DNA from: Verrucomicrobiota bacterium
GTDB lineage: Bacteria > Verrucomicrobiota > Verrucomicrobiia > Limisphaerales > J093
NCBI GenBank assembly: GCA_027493615.1
Contig: JAOSKK010000023.1
Coordinates: forward strand, 496,001 to 560,000
Length of the DNA: 64,000 nucleotides
Reading direction: 5' to 3'
A program made the position numbers and the translations under genes. Positions 53,121 through 62,715 of the stretch are shown here, in pieces. Every line of letters starts with the position of its first letter. Within the stretch, counting starts at the first letter, position 1. Under the pieces are notes generated by a model. It saw nothing but the letters and a program-made list of their open reading frames with translations, did no database searches and was not told the DNA's origin.

Positions 53121-53700
53121 GTTTCTGGGCGCATTGCGCAAGGTCATTGCCACCCTGGACGCACTGGGGATCGAGTATGCGCTGGGCGGCTCCTTCGCCA
53201 GCAGCCTCTACGGTGAGGCCCGCGCCACCCGCGACGTGGATCTGATTGCCGCTGTGGCCGGGAAGCAGGCGGGAGCAATCATCGCCGCGCTGGGAGCGGA
53301 GTTCTATGCCGACGAGGCGGAGATTGCCGCCGCCGCCATGAACCAAGGCGCGTTCAACCTCATCCACCGCGAGACGATGGCCAAGGTGGACGTGTTTGTG
53401 GTGTGGCGAACCGACTTCGGCCGCACACAGCTCGCACGCCGCCGGTGCAAGCAGGTGGGGTCCGCGGAGCGCCTCGACCTCTTCGTGACGTCCCCCGAAG
53501 ACACCGTGCTGGCCAAACTCAACTGGTACCGCAAAGGCGGCGAGGTTTCCGACCGCCAATGGCGCGACGTGCTCGGCGTGCTCAAGGTGCAGGCCGACGC
53601 CCTCGACCGCGCCTATCTTCACGATTGGGCCGCCCGCCTGAACATCACCGACCTCCTCCGCCGCGCCCTGGACGACGCCGGCCTGCCGCTCGGGTCATGA
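53101..53700 (+). CDS. Nucleotidyltransferase-fold protein (AbiEii/MNT-like)
   Basis: 199 residues from ATG 53101. The polymerase-beta-like site is complete: [22 protein letters not shown] with two aspartates, and a third in [11 protein letters not shown]. Then [36 protein letters not shown], which resembles AbiEii-type or DUF6036-like nucleotidyltransferases, and a helical end. The start codon overlaps the preceding small gene. In such folds NMP is transferred to tRNA, protein or antibiotic. Toxin, antitoxin or other role remains open. Confidence 0.8.
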   Translation: MIPTEAEFLGALRKVIATLDALGIEYALGGSFASSLYGEARATRDVDLIAAVAGKQAGAIIAALGAEFYADEAEIAAAAMNQGAFNLIHRETMAKVDVFVVWRTDFGRTQLARRRCKQVGSAERLDLFVTSPEDTVLAKLNWYRKGGEVSDRQWRDVLGVLKVQADALDRAYLHDWAARLNITDLLRRALDDAGLPLGS

Positions 53701-54275
53701 CGTCTCGGGTTCCGCGCGCCACCGCGAAAGAACCCGACACGGACTCGAACGCCCGCGTCCTCCGGGGCCCACGCGGGGCCCACTGTCGCCAGATCATCTG
53801 ACTGCGCTGCAAAATGATGTACAAGGAATGACCTCGCCAGGGGTCGTTAGCGGCGGTTTTCAGGGCCCGTTTTCGGCCGCGAAGGACTCGGCCAGATCCG
53901 CACGCGCTTCGGAGGCGACATCCTGCAGCAAGGCGGCGGGCTTTGCGCTTCGTGGAGGCATAGAGGCAAGAAAGCGCCCCAGAAATCGCTCCTAACACCG
54001 AGGAATGGAAACGGATTCTGCAGAACTACTTGGCAACAAGCCGGTTGTTTTGGCGACAGAGCAGAGCCGATGCGGGCCTGCCGCCCGAGTCGTAGGGCGT
54101 CCGCCGCCCCCGTACGGCCAGGCCTCCCTCCCCAGCCGGAGATTTCTGAGCGGTTCCGCCCCCAACGTCGCAGGAGTGAGCGGAGGGGCGATTCCCTCCA
54201 CGGAGCGGGCGGCGCACCGGCTGGCGGCGCCCGTTCCGCGGCGAATGAAGTCAGCAGCCGAAGATCAACTCCGGC
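53701..54275. other. 575-bp intergenic region with a dispersed repeat
   Basis: Between the nucleotidyltransferase stop and the next secreted protein. Open frames on both strands lack credible starts and resemble nothing. The stretch 54070-54240 contains GC-rich text with the dispersed 61-bp repeat (54167-54227). A GTTCGAGTCC on the minus strand near 53743 looks like a T-loop, but no cloverleaf can be formed. Confidence 0.6.
54167..54227 (+). repeat. Dispersed 61-bp repeat, copy 2
   Basis: CGTCGCAGG...GGAGGGGCGATTCCCTCC...CGGCTGGCG, same length and order as 51094-51154. It lies 49 bases upstream of a short secreted protein gene. Confidence 0.8.
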
Positions 54276-55209
54276 ATGAAACACATCTGCGAATCACTGA
54301 AGACCGCTCGCGACCATGCGTTTTCACGAGCGACGTATGCTGTCGCCACCAGCCTCCTCCTCGCCCTCCCCCTCACCGGATGGAGCGGCCTGGCGCTGCA
54401 TGCCCAGGACATCGTCGTGCCCAACGCTCTTGCCGAGACCGACGGCAATACGTCCTTCACCACCCCGGAGGGCACGGTCAACGGCCTACGTTTCATGGAC
54501 ATGTACGACGCCTCGCAGTTCCAGGCCCTCACCCAACCAGCCTACCTGACCGGATTCGCCCTCCGTCCCGACCAGACGCCCGGAGCCTCGGGGCCGCGCA
54601 CGATCCGGGCCAGGATCTATGTCTCGACCACGCGTCGCTCGCTGGCCGAGTTCAGCCCGCAGTTCAGTGACAACATCGGGGACGATAACACGCTGGTCTT
54701 CGACGGCACCCTGGTCGTGAGCACGGCGAATCTACCCGGTCCCGGCAACACGCGAGAGTTCGACTACGCCTGGCGCTTCACGACACCGTTTCTCTATGAT
54801 CCGACCGCCGGGAACCTGGTCGTGGACGTCCAGGTCATCCAAAGCTCGGGGTCGGCCACGCGGCTGGACGGCGTGGTGGGGGAGTCCGGTGACCCGGCAG
54901 CTCTCGGCCCCAGGCTCACCCACGGCGGCGACCGGGCAGTTCTCCGGCGGGGGCAACGTGACCCGGCTCTCGTTCACGCCGGCGCTGCCCATCACCATCC
55001 GCACCTCCCAGATCGAGCTGTGCTGGGAGAGCGTTCCGGATGCCACCTACCGGGTGGAATGGCGCTCGGAAGTGTCGCCGGACAACTGGAGGCCACTGCT
55101 GGAATGCGTGCGCAGCACCGGGAGCACGACGTGCGTCCAGGATGCCGTGCCCCCGGGCGAACCGCGGAGGTTCTATCGCGTGGTGCGCGTGGACTGCGAG
55201 CCGCAATGA
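54276..55209 (+). CDS. Secreted protein with choice-of-anchor-like sandwich and FYR-type tail (frameshifted)
   Basis: ATG 54276 (MKHICESLKTARDHAFSRAT) and a signal segment (TSLLLALPLTGWSGLALHAQ). The middle (DGNTSFTTPEGTVNGLRFMDMYD, RARIYVSTTRRSLAEFSPQF, VFDGTLVVSTANLPGPG, FLYDPTAGNLVVDVQVIQS) is a beta sandwich. After a shift near 54893 the tail SQIELCWESVPDATYRVEWRSE...RRFYRVVRV is the short fibronectin-like ending common on exported proteins of this phylum. About 311 residues. Function unknown; probably extracellular. Confidence 0.7.
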
Positions 55210-55311
55210 AGCGGAGGAAGAAGCGAAACCGCGTCCCTCTTCGCCCGGGGAGGGTGGAGTGGGCCGCGCGAGCGTCCCCAACCGGGCGTCCCACGCACCG
55301 GCCCCCACGCG

Positions 55312-55340
55312 CACCCTCTCCCGATCGACGGGAGAGGGTG
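55312..55340. terminator. Hairpin between secreted protein and sigma-kinase module 2
   Basis: Perfect 12-bp stem CACCCTCTCCCG / CGGGAGAGGGTG with loop ATCGA. There is no T run. It may be a rho-assisted terminator or a dispersed palindrome. Confidence 0.5.
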
Positions 55341-55368
55341 CTGCGACCACCAACCACGAACCCCGGGT

Positions 55369-55400
55369 TTGCATCTCCTGGAAAGCATGCTAATCAGGAG
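55369..55400 (+). promoter_or_regulatory. Putative promoter/5' element of sigma-kinase module 2
   Basis: TTGCATC, 11 bases, ATGCTAATCAGGAG, ending 15 bases before ATG 55415. Identical blocks and spacing to 46409-46440. The 11-base spacer itself differs between the loci, so the conserved blocks are more than a recent copy. Confidence 0.6.
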
Positions 55401-55414
55401 CTTGCAGCACCCTC

Positions 55415-55981
55415 ATGGGCGATGTCCCCCAAACACTGGTCGCGATCGCGCGCGGCGAGCGGAAACCGGCGGCTGACTTGCTTCCCCTGGTCTATGACGA
55501 GCTTCGCCGCCTCGCCGCCCGCAAGCTCGCCTCCGAACGCCCCGGGCAGACCTTGCAGGCCACGGCCCTGGTCCACGAGGCTTGGGTGCGCCTGGTCGGT
55601 CGCGAGGACCCGGGCTGGGGGGGCCGCACGCACTTCTTCGCGGCGGCGGCCGAGGCGATGCGCCGCATCCTCATCGAGAACGCCCGGCGCAAACAACGGG
55701 TCAAACACGGCGGCGGTCTCGAGCGGGTGGAGCTCGAGGAGGTGGAGATCGCCGGCGGCATGCCCGCCGGGGAATTGCTGGCCTTGGATGAGGCTTTGAC
55801 CGAGTTGGAGGGCGTGGATCCCGTCGGGGCGAGGATCGTACAACTGCGTTTTTTTGGCGGCCTGACTCGGGCGCAGATCGCCGAGTGTCTGAACGTGTCA
55901 CCGGCCACCGTCGGACGGTCCTGGGCCTTCAGCCGGGTCTGGTTGTTCCGCAAGGTCCGGGGCCTGGCCGCTGCGGATTGA
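55415..55981 (+). CDS. ECF-like RNA polymerase sigma factor 2
   Basis: 188 residues, intact, paralogue of the factor at 46455: the same LPLVYDELRRLAARKLASER and FFAAAAEAMRRILIENARRKQ blocks. Region 4 has diverged (LTRAQIAECLNVSPATVGRSWAFSRVWLF), so the two may prefer different partners or promoters even though their own upstream motifs match. A kinase-WD40 gene follows 72 bases later. No anti-sigma gene. Confidence 0.92.
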   Translation: MGDVPQTLVAIARGERKPAADLLPLVYDELRRLAARKLASERPGQTLQATALVHEAWVRLVGREDPGWGGRTHFFAAAAEAMRRILIENARRKQRVKHGGGLERVELEEVEIAGGMPAGELLALDEALTELEGVDPVGARIVQLRFFGGLTRAQIAECLNVSPATVGRSWAFSRVWLFRKVRGLAAAD

Positions 55982-56053
55982 ACCTGGCCCTCGGTCCTGA
56001 AGGCGCGTGTCCTCGGATGGTCGCCTGCGTCAAGGACGGGGGCGTGAAGCACC

Positions 56054-59000
56054 ATGGATTGGGAACGGATCAAGACGATCTTCAGCGAGGCCGCCGGGCT
56101 GACTCGCGACGAGGCGCGGGCCCGGTACCTGGAGAAGGCGTGCGCGGGCGAACCCGCCCTCCGCAGCGAAGTGGAAGCCCTGCTTGCGGCGCAGGTCGAG
56201 GCCGGGGACTTCCTGGAGCGGCCGCTTCTGGGCGAGGGGACACCACAAGCCGACGAAGGCGTTGGCACCCGCATCGGTCCGTACCGCATTCTCGGGCCGA
56301 TGGGCGAAGGGGGCTTTGGCATGGTGTATCTCGCCGAGCAGGAGACCCCGGTCCGGCGTCGGGTGGCGTTGAAGATCCTCAAGGCCGGAATGGACACCAA
56401 ACAGGTGATCGCCCGGTTCGAGGCGGAACGGCAGGCACTGGCGATGATGGACCATCCCCATATCGCCAAAGTGTTTGATGCCGGCACGACGGACGGTGGC
56501 AAGTCCGAAGTTCGCGTTTCGAGGTCCGAAGGAGAGGTGAAGGGCGAAGGGCGAAGGGCGAAGGGTGGACTTCGACCTTCGACCTTCGACCTTCGACCCT
56601 CGAACGTCCCCCTGGCCGGCGGTCGTCCTTACTTCGTCATGGAATGGGTCCCGGGGGCCAGGCTCACCGACTTCTGCGACCTGGCCCGGCTCGGGGTGGC
56701 GGAGCGCCTGCGCCTGTTCATCCAGGTCTGCCTGGCCGTCCAGCACGCGCACCAGAAGGGGATCATTCACCGCGACCTCAAACCCTCGAATGTGCTGGTC
56801 ACCCTCCGGGACGGCATGCCGGTGCCGAAGGTCATCGACTTCGGGATCGCCAAGGCGACGACGGGCGAACCGCTGACCGACAAGACGGTGTTCACGGCGT
56901 TCGAGCAGTTCCTCGGCACGCCGGCCTACATGAGCCCGGAGCAGGCGGAGATGAGCGGGCTGGATATCGATACGCGCTCGGACATCTACAGCCTGGGGGT
57001 GCTGCTCTACGAGTTGCTCACCGGGACGACGCCGTTCGACGCCAGGGAATTGGCGTCCCAGGGGATTGACGCGATGCGACGGACGATCCGGGAGAAGGAG
57101 CCGGTCCGGCCGAGTACGCGGCTGACCCAGGCGTTGGCACGACTGAGGTCGGGGAGCGCGCCCGCGACGACCGCGGCGGGTGCGATCCCCGACAACTCGG
57201 GACCAGGTCGGTCCGAGGGAGGCGCGGTGCCTGGGGTCGGGGCGCAAGGACGGTCACGGTTGCGGGAGCAGATCAAGCTGGTTCGAGGCGACCTGGACTG
57301 GATCGTGATGAAGTGCCTTGAGAAGGACCGCATGCGCCGCTACGAGACGGCGGGCAGCCTGGCGGCGGATCTGATGCGCTACCTCGAGAATGAACCGGTA
57401 TTCGCGCGTCCGCCCTCGACCGTCTACCGCCTCCAGAAAGCGCTGCGCCGGCACAAGCTGGCCTTCGCCACCGGCCTGGTCATGGTGACGTCACTCCTGG
57501 TCGGGCTCGCCGGAAGCCTGTGGAGCACGGTCGAGGCGCGGCATGAGCGTGACAATGCCACGAGCGCCCGCCGCCAGGCTGAGCATCAGGTGTACGTGTC
57601 CAGTTTGCGGGAGGCCCGTCTGGCTTGGGAAGACAACAACTTCGCCCGACTGCGCCAGATCCTCACCGACACCCGCGACCATCCCGACCGCGGCTTCGAG
57701 TGGTGGTACTGGCAGCGACAGGCGCATCTCGACCTGAAGACCCTGCGCGGACATCTGGCCCCTGTCATCGCCGTGGCGTTTTCGGCCGACGGACGCCGGG
57801 CGGTGACGGGCAGCCTGGACACCACGGCCCGGGTGTGGGACACGGAGCAAGGCACGCAGTTGATGGTCTTGCGTGGCCACGGTCGCGAAGTCCGGGCCGC
57901 CTGCTTCGCGCCAGACGGACAGCATGTCCTCACCGCCAGCGCGGACAAAACCGCTCGCCTCTGGGAAACGGCGACCGGGAAGGAGTCACTTCGGCTTGTG
58001 GGACACGAAGGCTGGCTCACCTCCGCTGCCTTCTCACCCGATGGGCGGCTCATCGCGACGGGCAGCTACGATCACACCGCGCGGCTTTGGGATGCAGAGA
58101 CCGGCCAGTGGCTCCGTACCCTCGACCACACGGGTCGGGTCTGGAGCGTGGTCTTTTCCCGTGACAGCCGATGGCTGCTCACCGCCAGTGGCGACGAATC
58201 GGCTACGGTCTGGGAAGCGACCGCGGGAATGCCACAGACGGTGATCCGGGCTCCCAGCACGCGGATCGCTTCGCGGGGCGAGCAGGTGTCACGCGCCTTT
58301 CCCTTCACGGCCACCTTCTCGGCGGACGCGCGCTGGATTCTGACGGGTAGCCGAGACCAGGTGGCGAGGGTTTGGGATCGGGCCACCGGGGAGCAACTGG
58401 GCCCGCCGCTTCAAGGGACACCGCGGTGGTGGCCGCCCACGAAGACGGACGTTCCCTTCTGTCTCGCGGCCGATCCGCGAGGCCAGTGGCTGGTGACCGG
58501 CGGGCTGGATCGAACGGCGCCCGTGTGGTCGCTCGCAGGCCGCACGAATCTCTTCACACTGCGAGGGCGCGACGCGGAAGTGGCGGCCGTGGCCGTCTCG
58601 CCGGACGGGCAGCGCATTCTGACCGGCAGTTACGATCACACGGCCAAGATATGGGACGCCACCCGGCGCCCGGATTCCATCACCCTGGAGGGTCACACCC
58701 ATAGCATTGTGAAGGTGGCCTACTCGCCGGACGGCCAGCAGATCGTCACCGTAGGTTTTGATGGCACACCCAGGATCTGGGATGCCTTGACGGGTCGGGA
58801 GCAGCTCAAGCTGGAGGGACATACTGACCGGGTGGTGTTTGCCGCCCTCACGCCGGACGGGAGACGCCTTGTCACCAGTTCATTCGACTTCACGACCCGG
58901 GTCTGGGACGCCAGTGACGGGCAGGAACTCCTGACCATCACCGGCGGGTTCGCCCTCGCGCTCTCCCCCGACGGACGGAACCTCGTCATCGCCGGTCCTC

Positions 59001-59662
59001 CTCCCGCCCGGGTCCTCGGCGTCGCCTCCGCCGAGGAAGTGGCGGCATGGGGTGAGGAAGCGCGGCTGGCCTGCGAGCGCATCGAGGCGGAACGCCGCGA
59101 ACGCCTGGCCGAGGGCCGCCGTGTCCAGGCCCTGGGCATCCAGACCTGGCTGGTCCTGGGGCCGCTGCCCTTCGCCGGGGAGAACGGCGCGACGGCCTTG
59201 GACCAGGACTTCGTACCGCCGGAAGCCCTGCAACGCCCGCGGGCAGAACAGCGGGTCCCCTGCGGCGGGCGGGAACTCGTCTGGCGGGCCGTCCATTCGG
59301 AGGATCTGCGGCTGGATTTCGCGCGCCTGTTCGGGCAGAGGGAGGCGGAGTATGGCGCGGCGTACGCGGTCTGTTACCTCGTGGCGGAGACCGATTGCCG
59401 CGGCGTGGTGCTGCACGTGGGCAGTGATGATCAGGCCCAGCTCTTCCTGAACGGGAAGGAGCTCTACCGGCAGACTGAGGGGCGAGCGTGGGAACCCCAC
59501 ACCGACCGCGTGGATCGGTTGGAGCTGTCCGCCGGCGTGAATGTGCTGGTGTTCAAGGTGGTGAACGAGACCAAGGACTGGCTGGGTTCGGTCTGCATCA
59601 CCGACCCAGACGGTCAGGCGGTGCCCGGACTTCGGATTACCTTGTCCCCCGAGGTGCCCTGA
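56054..59662 (+). CDS. Membrane Ser/Thr protein kinase with WD40 propeller and C-terminal sandwich domain, module 2
   Basis: Intact 1,202 residues. P-loop [56 protein letters not shown] segment LAFATGLVMVTSLLVGLAGSLW, then about 12 WD40 units with F(S/A)xDGRxxxTGSxDxTARVW text. Unlike kinase 1 it continues with LACERIEAERRERLAEG and a ~160-residue C-terminal domain (WLVLGPLPFAGENG, GVVLHVGSDDQAQLFLNGKELY, LSAGVNVLVFKVVNETKDW), which looks like a PA14/galactose-binding-type sandwich, so a glycan ligand is conceivable. It has the same low-complexity insertion site in the N-lobe as kinase 1. Confidence 0.92.
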   Translation: MDWERIKTIFSEAAGLTRDEARARYLEKACAGEPALRSEVEALLAAQVEAGDFLERPLLGEGTPQADEGVGTRIGPYRILGPMGEGGFGMVYLAEQETPVRRRVALKILKAGMDTKQVIARFEAERQALAMMDHPHIAKVFDAGTTDGGKSEVRVSRSEGEVKGEGRRAKGGLRPSTFDLRPSNVPLAGGRPYFVMEWVPGARLTDFCDLARLGVAERLRLFIQVCLAVQHAHQKGIIHRDLKPSNVLVTLRDGMPVPKVIDFGIAKATTGEPLTDKTVFTAFEQFLGTPAYMSPEQAEMSGLDIDTRSDIYSLGVLLYELLTGTTPFDARELASQGIDAMRRTIREKEPVRPSTRLTQALARLRSGSAPATTAAGAIPDNSGPGRSEGGAVPGVGAQGRSRLREQIKLVRGDLDWIVMKCLEKDRMRRYETAGSLAADLMRYLENEPVFARPPSTVYRLQKALRRHKLAFATGLVMVTSLLVGLAGSLWSTVEARHERDNATSARRQAEHQVYVSSLREARLAWEDNNFARLRQILTDTRDHPDRGFEWWYWQRQAHLDLKTLRGHLAPVIAVAFSADGRRAVTGSLDTTARVWDTEQGTQLMVLRGHGREVRAACFAPDGQHVLTASADKTARLWETATGKESLRLVGHEGWLTSAAFSPDGRLIATGSYDHTARLWDAETGQWLRTLDHTGRVWSVVFSRDSRWLLTASGDESATVWEATAGMPQTVIRAPSTRIASRGEQVSRAFPFTATFSADARWILTGSRDQVARVWDRATGEQLGPPLQGTPRWWPPTKTDVPFCLAADPRGQWLVTGGLDRTAPVWSLAGRTNLFTLRGRDAEVAAVAVSPDGQRILTGSYDHTAKIWDATRRPDSITLEGHTHSIVKVAYSPDGQQIVTVGFDGTPRIWDALTGREQLKLEGHTDRVVFAALTPDGRRLVTSSFDFTTRVWDASDGQELLTITGGFALALSPDGRNLVIAGPPPARVLGVASAEEVAAWGEEARLACERIEAERRERLAEGRRVQALGIQTWLVLGPLPFAGENGATALDQDFVPPEALQRPRAEQRVPCGGRELVWRAVHSEDLRLDFARLFGQREAEYGAAYAVCYLVAETDCRGVVLHVGSDDQAQLFLNGKELYRQTEGRAWEPHTDRVDRLELSAGVNVLVFKVVNETKDWLGSVCITDPDGQAVPGLRITLSPEVP
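56495..56610. repeat. In-frame heptad-repeat palindrome inserted in the kinase 2 N-lobe
   Basis: GAAGGGC heptamers (56539-56564) face CTTCGAC heptamers (56570-56598) as an imperfect inverted repeat. They are read as EGRRAKGG and LRPSTFDLRPS. It is inserted between DAGTTD and RPYFVMEW, exactly where kinase 1 has its own insertion. Confidence 0.85.
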
Positions 59663-59817
59663 GCAGGGCACAGATGTTACCAGGGGGATCGTTCGAGGGG
59701 ACGTTCGTTCTCCCGAACGGGAAGTGAACAGGAGGGCCGGGTTGGGGGGCGGCGATCTTTGACCGCGGCCCTCCATCACCGGCGGCCTTCGGGTCTCGCG
59801 AGACGCACCCCTCGCGT

Positions 59818-61023
59818 TCAAGGACGCGGGCTGAACCGGACGCAGACGGGTGATCCGACTTCAAGACGCTGCCCGGTGGCCGTGAGTCTGCCCGTGTCGG
59901 GATCGACGCGGAACACGACGAGGTTGTCCGAGCCCTGGTTGGCCACCCACAGGGTGCGGCCGCTGGGGTCGACGGCGAAGTTCCGCGGCGTCCGGCCCTG
60001 CGTGGGCACGTGCTCGATGACCCGGAGCGTGCCGTCGACGGGACTGATCGCAAACACCGCCAGGCTGTCGTGCCCGCGGTTCGACCCATAGGCGAATCGC
60101 CCCGAGGGATGCACGACGATCTCGGCCGTGGTGCTCGCGCCGGTGAAGTCCGCGGGCAGTGTCGGAACCGACTGGACCGTTGCAAGCCGTCCGCCATAGG
60201 CGTTGTAGGCAAACGTGGTCACGGTGCTCTGGAGTTCATTGATGACGTAGGCCCAGCGGCCCGAGGGATGGAAGGCGAAGTGCCGCGGACCGGCTCCCGG
60301 TGCGAGCGTGGCGGCCGGCGGGTCGTGGGATTCCAGGGTGCCGCGGCTGGGGTCGAACCGATACACCCGCACCTGGTCGATGCCGAGGTCGGCGACGAAC
60401 GCAAACCGGTTGTCGGGCGACAGGTTGATGGAGTGCGCGTGCGGTTCGCGTTGGCGCGAAGGGTTCACGCTGCTGCCGGTGTGTTGGACCACGGCACTGG
60501 GCTCGGCCAGCGCGCCGTCCGGTCGGATGGGCAGCACGGCCACACTGCCGCCGCCATAGTTCGCCACGAGCACGCAGCGTCCGGTGGCGTCCACCGTCAG
60601 ATGACACGGACCGGCCCCGCCGGAGGACTGCTGATTGATCGCCGTGAGCCGGCCGGTCTCGCGATCCACGGCAAAGGCGGTGACCGCGCCGGTTTTCCGG
60701 CCCGAGGCCTCGTTCACCTCATTGACGGCGTAGAGGAGGGGTTTCCGTGGATGAAGGGCGAGGAAGGCGGGATGGGTGACGTTGGCGACGCAGCCGAGTT
60801 CGGCGACGGTTCCCGAGGCGGCGTTGAAATCGAAGGCATAGATGCCCTCGCTTTTCGGGCCGGTGTAAGTGCCCACATAGACCGTGAAATGGCCGCCCTC
60901 GGGACCGGCCGCGTGGGCGGGAGCGAGGCAAACGACGGACAGGCCGAGGGTGGCGAGGGTGGCGCAGAAGGCGGCCGCACGGGCACGCCGAGGACGACGC
61001 GGAAGGGAGTGCATGGCCGGCAT
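59818..61023 (-). CDS. Exported lactonase-type seven-bladed beta-propeller (6-phosphogluconolactonase-like)
   Basis: 401 residues from ATG 61023 with a basic N-region and signal (AAFCATLATLGLSVVCLAPAHA). Repeating blades: HFTVYVGTYTGPKSEGIYAFDF, HPAFLALHPRKPLLYAVNE, GPCHLTVDATGRCVLVANYGGGSVAVL, EPHAHSINLSPDNRFAFVADLG, GPRHFAFHPSGRWAYVINEL and TPRNFAVDPSGRTLWVANQG. This is the Pgl/lactonase family. Export argues against a role in the cytoplasmic pentose-phosphate pathway. A periplasmic sugar-lactone substrate is more likely. The frame is intact; 61014 is an alternative start. Confidence 0.85.
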   Translation of the reverse strand: MPAMHSLPRRPRRARAAAFCATLATLGLSVVCLAPAHAAGPEGGHFTVYVGTYTGPKSEGIYAFDFNAASGTVAELGCVANVTHPAFLALHPRKPLLYAVNEVNEASGRKTGAVTAFAVDRETGRLTAINQQSSGGAGPCHLTVDATGRCVLVANYGGGSVAVLPIRPDGALAEPSAVVQHTGSSVNPSRQREPHAHSINLSPDNRFAFVADLGIDQVRVYRFDPSRGTLESHDPPAATLAPGAGPRHFAFHPSGRWAYVINELQSTVTTFAYNAYGGRLATVQSVPTLPADFTGASTTAEIVVHPSGRFAYGSNRGHDSLAVFAISPVDGTLRVIEHVPTQGRTPRNFAVDPSGRTLWVANQGSDNLVVFRVDPDTGRLTATGQRLEVGSPVCVRFSPRP

Positions 61024-61210
61024 CAAACTGGGTTGGCCGGCGCGAGGCAAGGCACATCGGGAGGGCGGCAACAAAACGCGCCGCGGAAAGAGGGGCGTAT
61101 TCCAAGCGCTCCGCGTCCACTCCACCGGAGCGAGGCCATTGTGAGCCGAGAACCCCGTCATCCGAATTCCCGATGGTCGGAATCTGCGGAGGATCCAGGG
61201 ACGCGGGTTT

Positions 61211-61240
61211 CTCCGCCGATTGCGAACAGAGGGGATTGGG
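61211..61240 (+). repeat. Dispersed 30-bp repeat, copy 2
   Basis: CTCCGCCGATTGCGAACA, two variable bases, GGGGATTGGG: 28 of 30 bases match 18937-18966. It lies between the lactonase and methyltransferase genes. Confidence 0.8.
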
Positions 61241-61257
61241 GGATTCGCGCCGAGGTC

Positions 61258-62715
61258 TCAGGCCTTTTCGAGCAGCAGAATCTCCTCGCGGATGCGCAAG
61301 CTCTGGCCCGTCGCCGTCGCGTGGCGGGCCTTGGTCCCGACGCGCTCGCGCCAGAGATCCCGACGGAGGGTGCGGTAACCTTCGGCGGCAGCCACTTCCT
61401 CCAGGAGGTAGCCCGTGGCGACGGGGATCTGAAGGAAGGAAAGCTGGTCGCCCACCACGTAGGCCAGGCGCGCGCGGGGCCGCAGCTTCGGGCGCAACAC
61501 GCGCAGATGCCGGCGCAGGCCCCCGAAATAGTGGCCGACCACGCGGGGATAGAGCTTCTCGAACCCGCTGGTCTTCCCCAGTTCGACACGGCGCCGCTCG
61601 ATGGCCTCACAGACGGCGCGGATCGAGGCGAATGCCTGGACCTCCTCTTCGTCGCGATCCTGGGCGAAGACGTTGCGGGTGTTCGACCGGAGCAACGACT
61701 GCTTGATGTGGCGGAGCGTGGCGCGGTCGGACACCAACCGGAGCAGGATGGACTCGACGCGCGTCGTGCGGGTGTAGTCCTTCTCGTTCGGATAAGGCGG
61801 CGACGTGATGACGGCGGCGAGGTCGTCCGGGACCCCGTGCAGCGTGCGGGCGTCGGTGTGCAGGACGCGGCTTGGTGTGGTTTCGAGGCCCGCGGCGTGG
61901 ATGGCGGCGAGATCGGTCATCATGGCGTCCGCCTGCCGGGCGAAGTGGCCGCAGACGTCGTAGTCGGGCTTGGGTCGGGTGCGGAAGATCTCCGGCCCGA
62001 AGGCGAAGTTGCCGGCGCCGTTGGCGATGACATGAGCGAGAGCGACGAGGAAGAACTCGCGGAGGGCGACGGGTTCGGCGGCGGTTTCTTCAAGGATGAG
62101 GTCCCGCAACCGGACAAGCCGTTCGAGGGGGCGCGGGCTGAGGAAACCTTCGGGCAGGAGCTTCGCTTCGGCTTCGGAAAGCCAGGCCTCGAGGCTGGCC
62201 GGGGTTTCCGCGAGCGGTTCGGGCCGATCTTCGGTCTCGGGGCGATGCGGCGGCCAGGTGAAGGGTTTGCGGCCGGCGGGGCGACGGGCAAGGTCGCTGC
62301 GGCGGAGGATGCGGCGCAACGCGTGGCCCAGGTCCGAGGTGTCGAGGCTCCAGTGTGTCTTCACCCGCGAGACCAGCGCGGCGAAGGGGTGGGCATCGCA
62401 GCCCAGGCTGGGAAGGCCCTGCTTCTTGCATTCGACCAGGGTGGTGCCGGTGCCACAGAAGGGGTCGAGCACCCAACCGTCTCGTGCCGGAGCACAGGCC
62501 TCGAGGCATTGGCGCACCAGGTGCGGAGGGTAAGAGAGCACGAACCGGTACCACTCGTGCACGGGGGCGGTCCGCGGGTTGCAGGAGTTGACCGCGGCCG
62601 AGCGGCCCGGCGCGGTGGCGGGCGCGTCGCTGGGGGGAGCCGGGCGGAGACGCGGTCTGGGGCGGGGCGCCGACGGGGTGAAGGCGAGGGCGAACTGGAG
62701 CTGGTCGGTGGTCAC
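61258..62715 (-). CDS. Orphan DNA methyltransferase (SPPY-type, FxGxG motif first)
   Basis: About 485 residues, intact. [20 protein letters not shown] is the SAM-binding motif, near residue 70. The catalytic [19 protein letters not shown] follows about 200 residues later, then [14 protein letters not shown]. The SPPY motif suggests N4-cytosine or N6-adenine methylation. With the SAM motif N-terminal to the catalytic motif, the order differs from the usual beta class. GTG 62715 overlaps the sucB stop (GTGA), so it is translationally coupled to sucB. No restriction endonuclease gene is next to it, so regulatory or anti-restriction methylation is possible; RNA as substrate is not excluded. Confidence 0.78.
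   Translation of the reverse strand: MTTDQLQFALAFTPSAPRPRPRLRPAPPSDAPATAPGRSAAVNSCNPRTAPVHEWYRFVLSYPPHLVRQCLEACAPARDGWVLDPFCGTGTTLVECKKQGLPSLGCDAHPFAALVSRVKTHWSLDTSDLGHALRRILRRSDLARRPAGRKPFTWPPHRPETEDRPEPLAETPASLEAWLSEAEAKLLPEGFLSPRPLERLVRLRDLILEETAAEPVALREFFLVALAHVIANGAGNFAFGPEIFRTRPKPDYDVCGHFARQADAMMTDLAAIHAAGLETTPSRVLHTDARTLHGVPDDLAAVITSPPYPNEKDYTRTTRVESILLRLVSDRATLRHIKQSLLRSNTRNVFAQDRDEEEVQAFASIRAVCEAIERRRVELGKTSGFEKLYPRVVGHYFGGLRRHLRVLRPKLRPRARLAYVVGDQLSFLQIPVATGYLLEEVAAAEGYRTLRRDLWRERVGTKARHATATGQSLRIREEILLLEKA

Noticed and set aside
53720..53800. Minus-strand GTTCGAGTCC resembling a tRNA T-loop
   Set aside because: The flanking bases do not pair as a T-stem, and no acceptor, D or anticodon arm can be built around it.
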